64,000 bases of DNA, taken from positions 45,145,035 through 45,209,034 of the forward strand of contig NC_134843.1 in NCBI RefSeq assembly GCF_965363235.1, given 5' to 3'. A model generated the notes under the pieces. The model worked only from the letters and a program-made list of their open reading frames with translations, ran no database searches and was not told the DNA's origin. This stretch comes from Mytilus galloprovincialis. Lineage: Eukaryota; Mollusca; Bivalvia; Mytilida; Mytilidae. Every line of letters starts with the position of its first letter. The stretch's first letter is position 1. Below are positions 1 to 11,945 of this stretch, in pieces. A program made the translations under genes and the position numbers.

Positions 1-530
1 GTCAGGAATATGAGAGTTGTTATTCATTTGTTTGATGTGTTTAAGCTTTTGATTTTGGCATTTGATTAGGGACTTTCCTTTTTGAATTTTCCCCAGAGTT
101 CAGTATTTTTATGATTTAACTTTTGACGTCCTTGCACTTATCCATTTGAATGTGTATAGATTGATAACTAGTCTAGTGTTTGTAACATTATGGTTCATCA
201 CTTTATTGAAATTTGTTTATATTATCTTTTAGTTTCTGTAAGTTCTATCAGATCTATACTTTGTGTTTTTGTTTTTTGTACATATGATGAGACACATCAC
301 TTTCACCTCATAATTACAGTTTCTTCTTATCTTGAGTTGTCCAAGGTCAGTGACGTGTTTCTTTTTTTTTTTACCCCATTACATTATCTATGTCCCTGTT
401 CAAAGTGAGGAAAATATAGTTCAGTAGTTGCTGGTGATTGCTAATTGTCATCTAAAAAGTAAAATCACAAAAATACTGAACTCCGAGGAAAATTCAATCG
501 GAAAGTCCCTAATCACATGGCAAAATGTTT
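1..530. repeat. Inverted pair of a mussel-type dispersed repeat
   Basis: Positions 1-120 carry a repeat beginning gtcaggaatatgaga. About 465-530 holds part of the same family in reverse complement (ccgaggaaaattcaatcgg). Other copies lie near 8049-8215, 12930-13062, 61035-61180 and 63258-63380. The pair could fold back on itself. The open frame at 190-408 is hydrophobic low-complexity and not convincing as a gene. Confidence 0.7.
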
Positions 531-1037
531 AAGCATAAATCCGGTTTTCTCTTTTTATTTGTTTGACTTTTTGTCAGGCCGAGGCTTTTAATACCCTACT
601 ATGCGATATGGATTTGGCTCATGGTTAAAAGCCGTACGTTGTACTATAGTTGTTTATATCGATAGCCTTTGTCTTTTCTTGTATTTTGTTATCATATCAC
701 ATTTCCTTAAAAAAATGAATATGACATGCACAACCGAACGATCTAAGATACCAGAAGATACTATTTATAACCAGTCGCTATCTTTTATCAAAGGAATATT
801 TTGACAACCATTATAATAAAAGTAATCGTAATTGTGTAAATTATGAGATGCTTATCGTTTTATCAAATGAAAAAAATATGACATATATGAGATATATGAT
901 CTAATTACATCCAAAGGCGGCTAATTGACAACCAAGCGACCAAACCGTGAGACCATTACTTGAAAGAACAATTATGTCAAATGCGTACTGATTATATCGG
1001 AAAAATAACTTTGACAACCAATCGTTGGTTATATCTT
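531..1037. other. Gene-free stretch with a decayed repeat tail
   Basis: About 565-700 resembles the tail of a dispersed repeat seen also near 11815-11945, 14675-14790 and 61160-61310 (a tcatggttaaaagccgtacg-like core). The remainder is AT-rich sequence with no recognisable gene or RNA. Confidence 0.5.
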
Positions 1038-1601
1038 CTTAAGGAGGCTCGCGGGTATAAAATTTTCAGCAAAAAATTAAACATTTGTTTTTTCATTACA
1101 AATTTTATTTATTACAATATTACTTTATGATATTGTACAAAAATCAACCAAAACAATCGATTCGATTTGGCCCCAGATGACTTTTAAAATGTTTATATCT
1201 TTGAAAAAGCTCCAAATTATCTGCCTTTGGTCCAAAAATGCCATTTTTTGGCATTAAAATTGAAATATCTTTTTTAACACATCGGTGACCTATATTTTTT
1301 TATGATTGATTGCAAATAAGCTGTACATAAACTAAATAATTGTGAAATTTATCCGATTTCTGTAATTACGTTATTTTTTTATTTCGATATTAATTCTATT
1401 TCTCCTATTAGTTCAACAGAAAAAAGGGCATTAACAAAATTGTATGCTTCTTTCGGAGGCAGAATGTGAACTTAATTGAACGGTGACCCCATTTTTTAAT
1501 TTAATTTTTTTATTAAGTATATGATAAAGTTCATTTATAAAAAACTATAGCGAAATCCTATATTAAAAAAAAAATGATTTATACCCGCGAACCCCCTTAA
1601 G
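1038..1601. mobile_element. MITE-like element with about 22-bp terminal inverted repeats
   Basis: The left end reads cttaaggaggctcgcgggta and the right end is its near-perfect reverse complement (tacccgcgaacccccttaag). The two ends are about 560 bp apart with no coding capacity between them. This layout is typical of a non-autonomous DNA transposon. I see no clean target duplication, so superfamily is not assigned. Confidence 0.65.
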
Positions 1602-2889
1602 ATGAAATATAATTCACAGAACTGACGAGATATACTCCAATTTTTAAATAAAGCATCATCATTGGAGCATAAACCATGTTAAAGTTTTTCTCTTTTTACT
1701 CATTCCATACTTATTCATACCAGGTTTTTTTTTTTATATATATATATATATATCTGACGACCTGGTATTTGTAAAGCTCATTGTCGAAGACAATATGGTA
1801 CCTGTAATTGTTCATATCTTTGTTATCTGGTTTGTATGTTTAACTGTCTCATTGTCACTCATACACTATATCTTTCTTGCTATATATTCAGTTTTGGCTT
1901 CTATAACAAATTAGATTTCTTCTTTTCGTTATTTTTCTATGTTTATGGGAAATCAATCAGAAAAAGAGTTGTTGGTATAAAAAAGTGTTGTATATTCTTA
2001 AGAATGTTATTTTCCACACAAATACTAGTTATTCCTATGTTATTTGTATAACATCATGATAAGATATTAAAGTAGTGTCATGCTATAGGCGTATGGTTTC
2101 AGCTTTCTACAACTGCGACACTAAGAAGAAGCAATTGAAAGAGCTTCGTCTTCTGAAACTTTTTTGTACAGAAAGAAATTCGAAGATAAGCCAAGAACAA
2201 ACATTAATTCAAAATCTAGATATTTAAAAGAAAATTACAAAATATCAAAGAGATTTTAAATTCTTAAACGAAGCCCTAATGCAAAAACAACGTAAACTCG
2301 TTTCTGTGTAATCACTAACTTTTCAATCAATTGTCTTGCAAATATTAAGGGTATATTTCGATACGGTTTGATTCCTCTGATACTTTAATTAAAAAAATTG
2401 AAATTTCTTAAAATAAATCCGAACAATTATCACTATAAAATGTAAAATTATCATTAATGAAATGTAAAGTACAGTGTATTGGTTTCCATCCGAACTTTTG
2501 ATGGCACTGTTACGTCACAATTTTCACTAGATAACATTTTTATCTACCACATATTGTTTTATCATTATATAATAATAATTGTATATCATATATAATTTCC
2601 TATCAATGCAGATATAGGTGTAATCAAATTTTGAATTTTAACATGAAATTTGAAATACAAAATTAGAATTAAGGAAAAACATTGCATTTATATTACATTA
2701 TAATCGATTGAATAATAAAGAAACGACTTCATCAATGGCAAAGTCATAATTTACAACCTTGTTCAACGAATCACTGCAATCTGTTAAATTGTGAAACTAT
2801 TGTTATTTAATTGAATATAGAATTCAATTACTAATTAATAGGATGTCCTATATATAATTCATATTCAATAATATCACTGCTGATTTCAG
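1602..2889. other. Gene-free AT-rich stretch with TA microsatellite
   Basis: A short poly-T/(TA)n run lies at about 1726-1754. The following 1755-2060 looks like a decayed dispersed repeat. I see no coding region or RNA gene. Confidence 0.5.
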
Positions 2890-2924
2890 ATTGACATACG
2901 GTGGATGTGGAGAAACGGTTTTAG
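2890..2924 (+). CDS. Candidate 35-nt internal exon, unidentified protein
   Basis: A 35-nt segment is bounded by a good acceptor (ctgatttcag) and a strong donor (GTAAGA). Read in the frame that continues into the exon at 4021-4082, it encodes LTYGGCGETVL with a split last codon (one base here, two in the next exon). The intron between contains a TAA microsatellite. The two exons agree in phase and share near-consensus donors, which is the main reason for calling them. The protein is not recognised; its cysteine next to glycines suggests an extracellular cysteine-rich domain, but that is inference. First exon and signal peptide were not found in the window. Confidence 0.4.
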
Positions 2925-2975
2925 GTAAGAACTTCAAAATCATTCCCTTTATATATTCGAAGGTTATTTCTGTTT

Positions 2976-2985
2976 TTAATAATAT

Positions 2986-3056
<71 letters not shown>

Positions 3057-3057
3057 G
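2976..3057. repeat. (TAA)n microsatellite
   Basis: About 80 bp of almost pure TAA trinucleotide lie inside the putative intron between the exon candidates at 2890-2924 and 4021-4082. Confidence 0.95.
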
Positions 3058-3139
3058 CTGATGATACTTCGTTAAAAAAATAATTTATTTGTTTTGGAGC
3101 TCCTGTGTTTACAATCGCTGTAACTCAACAATATAGATG

Positions 3140-3330
3140 TGCTATGATTGTCAACGAGACAGCTCTTCACAAGTGATTACATGACACAAAAATTAAAAAC
3201 TTAAGGTCACCGTATGGCATTCAACACTGAGTAGAACCCATTCCGCATAGCCAACTTTCAAAGGCCCCAAAATAACAAAAGTAAAACAATTCAAACAGGA
3301 ATCCAAAAGGCAGTCTATATTAATCGATGT
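3140..3330 (+). repeat. Dispersed mussel-type repeat, SINE/MITE-like
   Basis: The sequence has a gattgtcaacgagacagctc start and a caacactgagtagaacccat end. It matches copies near 33205-33345 and 62465-62600, with shorter relatives near 10050-10130 and, inverted, near 4185-4245 and 61250-61305. No coding capacity. Confidence 0.75.
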
Positions 3331-4020
3331 TGTAAATAGGTACTACAATAATTTGTTTTGTTACGTTTTCAAGATCACGAGTTGATATTTTTGTTATTAA
3401 ATATTTTACATTTTTCAGAGACATAAATGTAAGAAATTATCATTATGTTGTTAGATCTAAAAACGCCCAAAACCAAAACACACCAGTTATGGCAACACTA
3501 TTTCATTTGTCAGTGTCTTTTATTAACTATTTCGTAGAGAAATTCTTACCGTTTTAAGTATATCTAAATCACACAATGTATATGTTATCCATGCTGATTG
3601 ATGAGTTATCACTCATTAGATACTATCTTCTGTGTGGATTAAATGCCAAAATAAAGCATGATAAATACATGTAGTATCACTTTCATGCACATGAAATTAA
3701 CAAAGGTGTCGGTTTCTGGTCTTTTGATATCATCACTTGAAGTCATATGAACTGGGTTTGAAAAAGAGTTAATACGGGAGAATCTTAAAGGTTAATTTCA
3801 TCACACAAATGTACATACTTTTTTTTTAATAATTTTAAGAAAAATCGAATAAAACAAAGGCAGCAAAACTTGTATTTATCAAATGCACGACATTAGTTTT
3901 TTTGGAAGGGGTATAACTTCCGTGTATAACATAGATTGTATGTAGTGTACCAATCTAATTAAAATAATTATTTATTCTTATATGTACGAGCATGTATGCG
4001 TATTTCTACTTCACATACAG

Positions 4021-4082
4021 CTAATGGGGCGCCCCTACAGAGCACGGAGTGTGCCACAGGATGGGACAAATACATCCCGTGG
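4021..4082 (+). CDS. Candidate 62-nt internal exon, unidentified protein
   Basis: The exon follows the acceptor ttcacatacag and ends at CCCGTGG followed by donor GTAAGA. Two bases complete the split codon from 2890-2924, then twenty codons read NGAPLQSTECATGWDKYIPW with no stop, ending in phase 0. With the previous exon this gives a short peptide with two cysteines and a tryptophan pair. I do not recognise the family. A terminal exon could be the phase-0 open segment at 8495-8578, but a LINE and other repeats lie between and the link is speculative. The exon is GC-richer than its surroundings, as expected for coding sequence. Confidence 0.45.
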
Positions 4083-4985
4083 GTAAGAATCAATAAATCG
4101 TAGAATATGATAAGAATTACTGGTAAACTTTGAAAAAAAGTGTTTGTCTTAAATATGATTAATAGCTGTTATTTTCTATTTCATTTGGACTCTTGTCAAG
4201 AGTTCAAGAGTTGTCTCTTTGGCAATCATACCACATCTTCTTTTTTATAATTATTACTCTGAGTCTAAAGCTGAGAAGATATTAATCTAGCATTACGATC
4301 GTACAAAGCCTTTTATTCTATCCCAAATTGACGGGGTTTCTTTTCCTTCAAATTTACTCAGTAAGGAATTTAGAAGTTTCAATCAATGTTAGTTTGATAA
4401 ATCTTTTAAAAAAATCACATTTTTTTTTTTTGAATTTCAATTCAATCATGTTAAAATGGGTTAATATTTGTCATTTATGGGTTTCTTCTTAAGTAAATCA
4501 CAAATTTAACAAAGACATTTTTAAAACAAACAATTGTTTTTACAATTTCAACGCTAAGTAAAAAATTCAAATTATCAAGTATATATTCAAGTTCAATGTT
4601 TTGTTGTCAATCAGAGATGCCAATTTCAGACAAATTAATCAAGTTTTGGATATTTAAAAATGATTACTATGATTTGATTATTATTACAATATACAATACA
4701 ATAATAATTTATTAACGTCTCACCATCAATAGTACATTAAACACATTTCACATTATAAAAGTAAACCTTTTTGAAATTATTAATGCCATTCTAAAAAAGA
4801 ATTATGAGAGAAGGATTAAAAGGAACTAATATTTACAAATTTTCAAAAAGCTATTATAAAACAAAAGTTAAATCATAAAACATATTTACATCAATTATCG
4901 GTATAAAAAACGTCTTCTACGGTCTAAAATAAGCTTGCAGGTTTTGGCACATTTTTGTATCACATTAATATTATCACTCGCTAAA
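4083..4985. other. Gene-free stretch
   Basis: AT-rich sequence with one inverted fragment of a dispersed repeat near 4185-4245 (gagttgtctctttggcaatc). No gene is seen. It would be intronic if the exon candidates upstream are real. Confidence 0.5.
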
Positions 4986-4990
4986 ATAAA

Positions 4991-7010
4991 TCAAAGTTTC
5001 AATGAATTCGGCAATAGACTAAAATTTTCGTTTTCAAAGTTTAAAATTTTATACAGTTCGTCTCTAAGATCGTCGTACAACGGACATTCAGTCAATACAT
5101 GCTCATCCGTTTCAAATTTATCGTCACAAACAAAACAAGTTCTTTGATCTAATGGAAGACTCTCGTAGCGTCCTGTCTCCACACGTATTGGGTCAACACC
5201 ACAGCGAAACTGAGAGTAAGCTCTTCTGTGCGATGGTATAATAAGTTTATCTAGGTAAAGTTCTGTATATACATCCTGTTTAAATGTTCTATATGTTCGT
5301 AGTTTGTTACCTCCTGGTCCATTTCGTCTAGTAGTGTCCTTATGCAAATCTTCATTCCATTTCTGTTTAAAGTCGGACATAAGTTTTACGTGTATAGCAT
5401 TGTTAACTTGCTGCTTATCGATATCAGTGTGATTAAACAATTTCGCTATTCCACATGATTCGAATTGACTATAAATTCTAAAGTTTGAGTTTTTGCACAC
5501 TCGATGACGTCTGAAATTCTGCTCTGCCCAATTGTTTATTTTCTTATTTAGTCTATTCTCATCCATATATCGTGACCGATTCCAGTAGTTTATGATGACC
5601 CGCCATTGTTTCACAAACGGTGGTAACCATCCTGAATCTCCTTTAACTGCAACGTTTGGGGTCCCTTGTATTTTGAAATTACATTTCCAAGTGCTCGACT
5701 AGCTGCTGCTGCAACGTATTTTGCCATGACGTTGTAATCCATATTTTCTGTAAAAACTAAGCCTAATATGTGTAACCATCTGCCTGTAAAATGTGATTTC
5801 CGCAATGAAAGATTGTTTGGCTTCTAGGGAACGAATTTGGCCGAAAGTGGACTATATTTGACTTATTGTCGTTTATTGTCATCTTGTTATCGGTACACCA
5901 TAAATCTAATGCATCAAGTAATGTTTGTAGTTCTGTTTCTGTGTTTGATAAAAACACCAAATCATCGGCATAAAGTAACATTGACACTTTCTCCCCATCG
6001 ATGTCAATGCCAATATCTAGTGAATCAATATATGTAGCTAATCTGTTTATATACAAGTTGAAATGTAATGGCGACAATAAACAGCCTTGTTTAAGACCAC
6101 ATTGAACGTTAAACCAGTCTATCTGATGTCCATTAATGCGAACGCAGCATTCCACGAGACTTATACAGAGACAAAATAGCGTTATAAATATTCCCGCATA
6201 TACCAAGGTCGAATAGTTTCTGGAATAACATCGCTCGATTTATCCTGTCATATGCCTTACGAAAATCAATAAAGGCCATGAAAGTCGATAAACGTTTCAA
6301 TTTCTTTGTCTCGATTATCGATGTTAACGATTTAATATGATCAATTGTACTGCGCCATTTCCGGAAACCGTTTTGACTGTCATGAAGAATGTCATTTTCG
6401 TTCTCCCATTTTACTAACCTGTTATTGAGTATATGACAGTATAGTTTATAGCACACTGGTACCAACGTTATACCTCGGTAGCTCATGGGGTCTTTCGGAT
6501 TAGATGTTGATTTCGGGATTGGGTTTATAATTCCCTTTGTCCACGTTGTAGGGATAACACCACTCGAAAAACAATTGTTAAAAAGGTTGTGTAAAAAGTT
6601 AAGTAAACTTGGGACTTTTAGGATTTCTGCCGGTATTTCGTCCACACCAACGGCTTTGTTTCGCTTTAAGCTACGAACAGATTTCATTACTTCAAAAATT
6701 TTGATTTCATTATTCATTTCAATCTCGGTATCAAGTCTTTGTCTTTGTTCCATTACGTATTCTGAATAGACAGATTCTGGGTTCAATAAACTACAATACG
6801 AACGTTTCCATTCAGTAACTACTGCTTCACGACCATGGGCTATGCTTCCGTCCGGCAATTGAACCGACATAGGTATAAGTTTTCTTCGTTCTGTACCAAC
6901 ACCAATACGTCCGATTTTTTTTCCAAAATTCGCTATGATTAGTCGTTTCCATGACATATATTTCAACCATTTGTTTTCTCCAATGTGTTCGTTTCGCCCT
7001 CTGTGTTTCA
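4991..7010 (-). pseudogene. Decayed non-LTR retrotransposon (LINE) reverse transcriptase
   Basis: Fragments in at least three frames together cover a LINE RT. From the 5' side (high coordinates) come the region before the palm (LKRNKAVGVDEIPAEIL), the finger motif MSYRGITLVPV and motif A FIDFRKAYDRI, all before ~6190. Motif B (GLKQGCLLSP) and motif C (YADDLVFL) lie between 5763 and 6140. A C-terminal part at 4991-5614 has a Cys/His knuckle, CFVCDDKFETDEHVLTEC. Frame changes fall near 6190, 5780 and 5612, so the copy cannot make a full protein. No endonuclease domain is present and the homology starts abruptly near 7010, which fits 5' truncation during target-primed reverse transcription. The additional open frame up to 7254 is hydrophobic and not LINE-like. 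Clade is not assigned. Confidence 0.85.
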
Positions 7011-7261
7011 CGATCGAAATTACATGAATACAATAAAGATAGAGAAAGAAATAACTAATACTGAAAAAAAAATTGTTTTGAAATTGACTAACAGTCAACA
7101 TTGTGTTATAATCATAATCACTCAAAAAAAAAATGTAACAAAGAAACACAAAAAGGCATATAGACAAAGCACACAAACAAATATGAAAGACATGAATACA
7201 AAAATTCACCATAGCACAATAGCACAAAGATGGGGTGTATAAGTACTGAGCCATGTAAAGT

Positions 7262-8035
7262 CTGTGTCTTGAATACCGAATTAGTTGGGAAATGTAAATC
7301 CCATATACAGGTGAAGTTGGAATAGTGCTACTAACGTGAAGAAATTGATAATTTCAAAATTAAAATTACCCTGTTTGTCATAGATTCTGGTACTGAGATT
7401 ACCGTGTATGTCAAAATCGAGTTATAAGTCTAAAAATAAGGCGGAAGAAGCCGTGTCTGTTGTTTTAATTTCGATTTCTGTGGGATATGTCGATTGAACT
7501 CAATCAGAAAAGTGTGGATTGTTAATGAAAAGAACGTCATCAATAAATCTGAATGTGCGAAATTAAATGACCTGGCTTTTTTATCTTCGTGTTTTTGATA
7601 ACTGTCTGAAGAAACTCAGACTCAAATGAAAATAAGAAGAGGTATGCATGGAGAGGTGACCAGTTCGTTCCCATTCGAATTATATGTCGACTATTTGTTG
7701 AAAAAGTCTACCTCCAAATTCAACAAATAAAGAAACTCTAGCATACTTGGTCCTCTGTCTATATGTTTGACCTTTTGGTTCACTATTACCAAAACATGCT
7801 ATCCTTTTCATGTTGAAAAGCATTGTGGGTTATTTCTTTAAAACAATTTGTCGATTTCACATGGGGTATGGTGGTATACAGGGTTAAAAAATCAAAAGTT
7901 TTGATAGAACTCATTTCAGAAAAAGATCCAATTTCAAATTATCCAAAGTGTTTTAGAATCCACACATGATTAATACCACTACGCAAGAAAACTGTTTCAC
8001 AAATTTTTCTGAAGACCCTCTTTCATACATAAGAA
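7262..8035 (-). pseudogene. Decayed Penelope-like reverse transcriptase remnant
   Basis: On the minus strand, broken frames spell pieces of a reverse transcriptase family I know as abundant in aquatic invertebrates. They include FVEFGG-like and VEFGGRLFQQ near 7715, a FRFIDDVLFINNPHFSD palm motif near 7510-7560, TASSALFLDL near 7440 and LSTRIYDK near 7390. Several stops and frameshifts interrupt it, so no long open frame survives. The class is inferred from recalled family sequences: Penelope-like is most likely, but I cannot exclude another RT family with an IDD motif. A smaller related fragment lies inside the element at 49669-51762, near 50490-50640. Confidence 0.6.
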
Positions 8036-8048
8036 AATACCTTTACTA

Positions 8049-8215
8049 AGTCAGGAATATAACAGTTGTTATCCATTCGTTTGATGTGTTTGAGCTTTTG
8101 ATAGTGGCATTTGATTAGGGACTTTCCGTTTTGAATTTTCCTGGAGTTAAGTATTCTTGTGATTTTACTCTTCACTGCGGACAGAATTTTTGTCAATCTA
8201 ATGGACAATTCTTTA
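8049..8215 (+). repeat. Dispersed repeat copy (gtcaggaatat family)
   Basis: This is a close copy of the sequence at 1-120 in the same orientation, extended by about 45 bp. It directly follows the reverse-transcriptase remnant. Confidence 0.8.
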
Positions 8216-8336
8216 CTCGAACATGCAGATGAGCTGGTAATGTACTGTTGTATTTACAGAATTTTGTGAAACTAAGGTATCCAATACAATCAAATAAGTC
8301 TTCCAAAATGTAATGATCATTGAAGACATGAAGGAC

Positions 8337-8421
8337 TTATGATTCGCCAAAGTCTCTAATGACTACTGCGCCACCAATACCTTCGAGGGCTGGTAGACCA
8401 CCAGCAGCAGTATCGACCTAA
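8337..8421. CDS. Possible terminal exon, strand unresolved
   Basis: Both strands look exon-like. On the minus strand a strong acceptor (ttacgcctttag) precedes 8417, and the frame reads VDTAAGGLPALEGIGGAV... to a TAA at 8337 (26 residues). On the plus strand the frame reads a proline-rich peptide, MTTAPPIPSRAGRPPAAVST, ending in TAA at 8419-8421. The PPIPSRAGRPP part resembles SH3-binding proline-rich tails, but its acceptor is weak. Only one can be real. I cannot assign a family. Confidence 0.25.
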
Positions 8422-8494
8422 AGGCGTAAAAATTAAAACAAAAATTGTATATTTCATGAGTCTGAGGCGCTTATTTTGAATTTATATTCCTCAG

Positions 8495-8578
8495 GCACGA
8501 TCAAAGCCGAATATTAGAAAGCCAAGGATTATCAGAACCGGAACGATTAAAGAGCAGTATGATCAGTTGCAATCTTGA
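8495..8578 (+). CDS. Possible phase-0 terminal exon, unidentified
   Basis: After a good acceptor (tttatattcctcag) an open frame of 27 codons rich in Arg and Lys (ARSKPNIRKPRIIRTGT...) ends at TGA 8576-8578. It starts in phase 0, the phase in which the candidate exon at 4021-4082 ends. No family is recognised. The support is only an acceptor, an open frame and modest GC elevation, so this is a candidate. Confidence 0.3.
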   Translation, partial: ARSKPNIRKPRIIRTGTIKEQYDQLQS

Positions 8579-9692
8579 AATTATATTTATACAATAATAA
8601 TACCGGAAATATTGTAAACGAAGACATTTTTATCCCTTGTTACTTGGAACAAGTGCACCGTCTTTCCATGCCTACAAAATATGATGTTATTACATTTTCG
8701 TGTGTTTTTGTTGCTATTTTGAAGTTTAATGGCACATTTGGATAATCAAATAATCTTCATCTTTCGCAAAGACTACCACAGTAATTAAAATTTCATAGTT
8801 TTAAAACAGTTTTATATAGGAAACTGGTTATGACTAAAAAAAATAATGTTTAATTCCTTGTAACCATACATTTACTAGTATTTGAAAATGTGCTACTGTA
8901 TCAAGTATCCCTCTTTTTAATAACATGATAATAGACATTTAAATACACTTACTTCTATTGTAGTTGCTAATTTTTCAAAGGATGAAATTAAGTTGATAAT
9001 GTTAAAGATGCAGGAAATAAATTTTAAAAGCGTATTTAAGACAAAACCATTTTAGTTTAAACAAATTTTCATTTCAAAAATACACATGAATAACATCATA
9101 TGAATTAATTTTCTAAATTTGGCAATAAACTATAACAGCTTCACCAAAACCGTCTCCTGAGAACATTAATTCATATACAGGCTCTTTGGGGATTAAACTT
9201 GTAGATCGAAAGATAAAAGACTTCAATGCTTAAAGATTTATCAAAGCACAATTAAATTATGTCTGGTTAGGAATGATTTCAAAAAAGAATAATTCTACAG
9301 TATAAAAATAATATGTTCGTGCTGAACTCTAAATTGTTTCGTAATTTGTTTTAACTTCTTAACATAAATCTCTGTACTAAGATTGTGTTATTTTCAACAT
9401 CAATTGAACTTATATTATTATAAATTTAATTGTGCATCTACATGTATTAAACGATCGTTGATTGACAATATTGTTTTTATCATAACTTCAAGTAGCTTAT
9501 TTATTTCGTAATGGTAAAAGATAATTATGAATAGAAATTCTTTACGGAATGCTGATATTTTTTTTGGACTGCTGTCCATTGTGCGTTATGAGAGACGAAA
9601 GAAGAAATCAAACCTAGTATACTATTTGCGTCTGGCGTATATATAGGATGAGTTCATTTTCAACTAGATAAGAGGTTCGGTGTGTATTAATG

Positions 9693-9755
<63 letters not shown>

Positions 9756-10949
9756 TAATGATTTTCTCATTTGACTGAAAATTCGACAGAAGACATAAGG
9801 GCTGATATCGATCGAGTGTTTGGAGAGCATATGATTTTACCATTTACGATTAAATATTTTTAAACTAATAGTTCTACAGTTATTTGTAAAAATTATGTAA
9901 TACATGGAATTGAATAAAGGTTTGCAAATTGGTGATTAAGTGTGGTAACAAAACGTTTCAAATGTTGTCTACATGTGCATCACTCATCGACATTCCAAAG
10001 TAAGGCCATCAAAAATAACTATAAAATTATTTGCAATGTGACCTGATAAATAGATATAGGAAGATGTGGTGTGAGTGCCAATGAGACCACTCTCCATCCA
10101 AATAACAATTTATAAAAGTAAACCAAAGTATGAATGTTATTTACATTCTAGAATGTCCGTGTGTGGTCTAAAAATGTAAGTACGTTAAAACAGACTTTCC
10201 ACAAATGTATCCATGGCCAGAGCTAGATGTCTCTAAGAAGTCACTTGCCCCAGTCAGACAGCCTTTCAGACCGTCGGATCATAAACTTAATTTTAATTGC
10301 TTTAAAGTCCAAGTGATTGAACAAAACATTCATGCACTGGAGTAGTTTCCATCTTGAAGTTCGGGAAGTCTTCTCAATAAAGGAACTACCCCTTTTTCTG
10401 TAATGAGAAATGAGATATCCCTACTGTGATGAAATGAATGATTAAAGCTGTATTTTCCCCCCTTGATAACATTTATGTCGATTCGGCAATACATTTCATC
10501 GACAAGTTATTCTAATGGTCACGAATTTTGCACTTTTTAAATAACAGATTTGTTCCTATACTGTTATAAATCACAATTTATGGCCAAACTAAATAAAGAC
10601 CCCTCTAAATTACAGCCATCTTTCCGTTATCTTGGTGATACTGTTTTGTTAAATAAAACTTTACAGCATTAACTGTCCTTTCTTAGATTAAGATACATTC
10701 AGTTTTACATGAGGATTTTTCTGTCCCTAGATAGAATGGATTGGTTTGAAAATTGGCTGTATCTGTAGAAAGTTAACTTATCTCGAACGGATCCAGTTGT
10801 TTTACAGTAATTTTGTTTACCAAGTCCGAAAAATAATTTAGTGTTATTTAGCTTTGAACTAGCTGTCAGTAAATGCGAGTACTCTTAAATCAGCATTTTG
10901 TGTCTTTTTTGTTGGGAGGGGTGTATAAATACCCTTTCACGTCCGATCT
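8579..10949. other. Gene-free AT-rich region
   Basis: This region contains a long (TA)n microsatellite at about 9691-9751 and a fragment of the caatgagacc-type dispersed repeat near 10050-10130. A minus-strand open stretch near 9130-9245 (EPVYELMFSGDGFGEAV) looks somewhat coding-like but lacks good splice sites. A 24-nt acceptor/donor-bounded segment at 10152-10175 is noted elsewhere as unproven. Confidence 0.5.
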
Positions 10950-11590
10950 GTATTAATCATTACAGTCACGTCTCAATCATTACAGCTGAACGGACGTGCT
11001 GGGTCAGCTTTCCTTTACCCGCTATCTTCGATGAGGGTTTACTGATAGATGGATCAACAACTTACTACTTTCGATGACAGAAACCAATCCAACGCTGTAC
11101 AGAGTCAGAACACGTTAGGCATTATCCGCGTAACCTGCGTCAACATACACTCCAAAACCCATTATTGTTGGGGGAGTGTTATGCTGACTGACGTCCGAGG
11201 GCTGTATCCGAGGTGTTGAATAATGGATCTCCATTTTACTGTCCCACGACAGTGGTCCTGATAATGCTTCCTGTCATCGTTAAAACTACGTCCGAGACTC
11301 ATCGACCAGTACTCAATCATCGAGGTTAGCGGGCAGTCAAGCTGACCAATCTGGCCCTGAAAACAGCCGTTGTGAAAACATAACGTCAAAATAAACAACA
11401 AAAGAAAAACCAAAACTACTCACAAAACCAAGATGGCGAACTACCAAAATGGCGTCCTCCACCTGTTCCTGACCGATGGCACAAAATTATTTAAACGCTC
11501 ACCAAACGCCTTCGGGCACCGTGCCGACCGTGCGAGGGATGTATATCCAGTCAAGGTCGTTAAACACTTCCATCATCATCATCATCATCT
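10950..11590. other. GC-richer island of unknown nature
   Basis: The base composition is visibly richer in G and C than its flanks. The minus-strand frame at 11162-11413 has no ATG start (it begins at TTG) and crosses a sequence that also looks like an intron end (gctgttttcag). The last 50 bp (gaccgtgcgaggga, ccagtcaaggtcgttaaa) recur near 52470-52530, so at least that part is a dispersed repeat. It ends in a short (CAT)n run at 11571-11588. No function is assigned. Confidence 0.45.
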
Positions 11591-11599
11591 GTGTTAATG

Positions 11600-11945
11600 T
11601 TTTTTACTGCTTTGTATCGATCTGATGAGTAAAACCCTTTTCTACTTATTTTCATAGTTTGTTGTTATGTTGAACTGTCCCAGGTTAGGTGATGGTTTGC
11701 GTATTCAAGCGTGTATAAACCCGCCACACTCTATGTGTGCCTATATTGCTCTTTCTCGTATTTCTCTCAAATTAGATCTTTAGTTTTCTCATATTTTCAT
11801 GTCGATGCCTTTCAAAGCCGACTATACGGTATGGGTTTTCTCATTTCTGTAAGCCGTACGGTTGTCTATAAATAGTTGCCTACATTCACTTCTTTTTAAA
11901 ACTAATGGATAGTTGTCTCATTTGCAATCATATCACATCTCTTTA
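11600..11945 (+). repeat. Dispersed mussel-type repeat
   Basis: The ttgaactgtcccaggttagg core and the aacccgccacactctatgtg segment reappear in reverse complement near 33440-33600. The end (atagttgtctcatttgcaat) is shared with many copies in the window. Non-coding. Confidence 0.75.

Noticed and set aside
9130..9245. Minus-strand coding-like stretch EPVYELMFSGDGFGEAV
   Set aside because: Weak splice sites on both sides and no partner exon or family match.
10152..10175. 24-nt microexon (NVRVWSKN) with acceptor attctag and donor GTAAGTAC
   Set aside because: Splice signals are good, but the segment is too short and isolated to support without transcript data.
11162..11413. Apparent small secreted protein (MVFLLLFILTLCF start)
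   Set aside because: The start is TTG, not ATG, and the hydrophobic stretch is probably a pyrimidine-rich intron end (gctgttttcag) read as protein.
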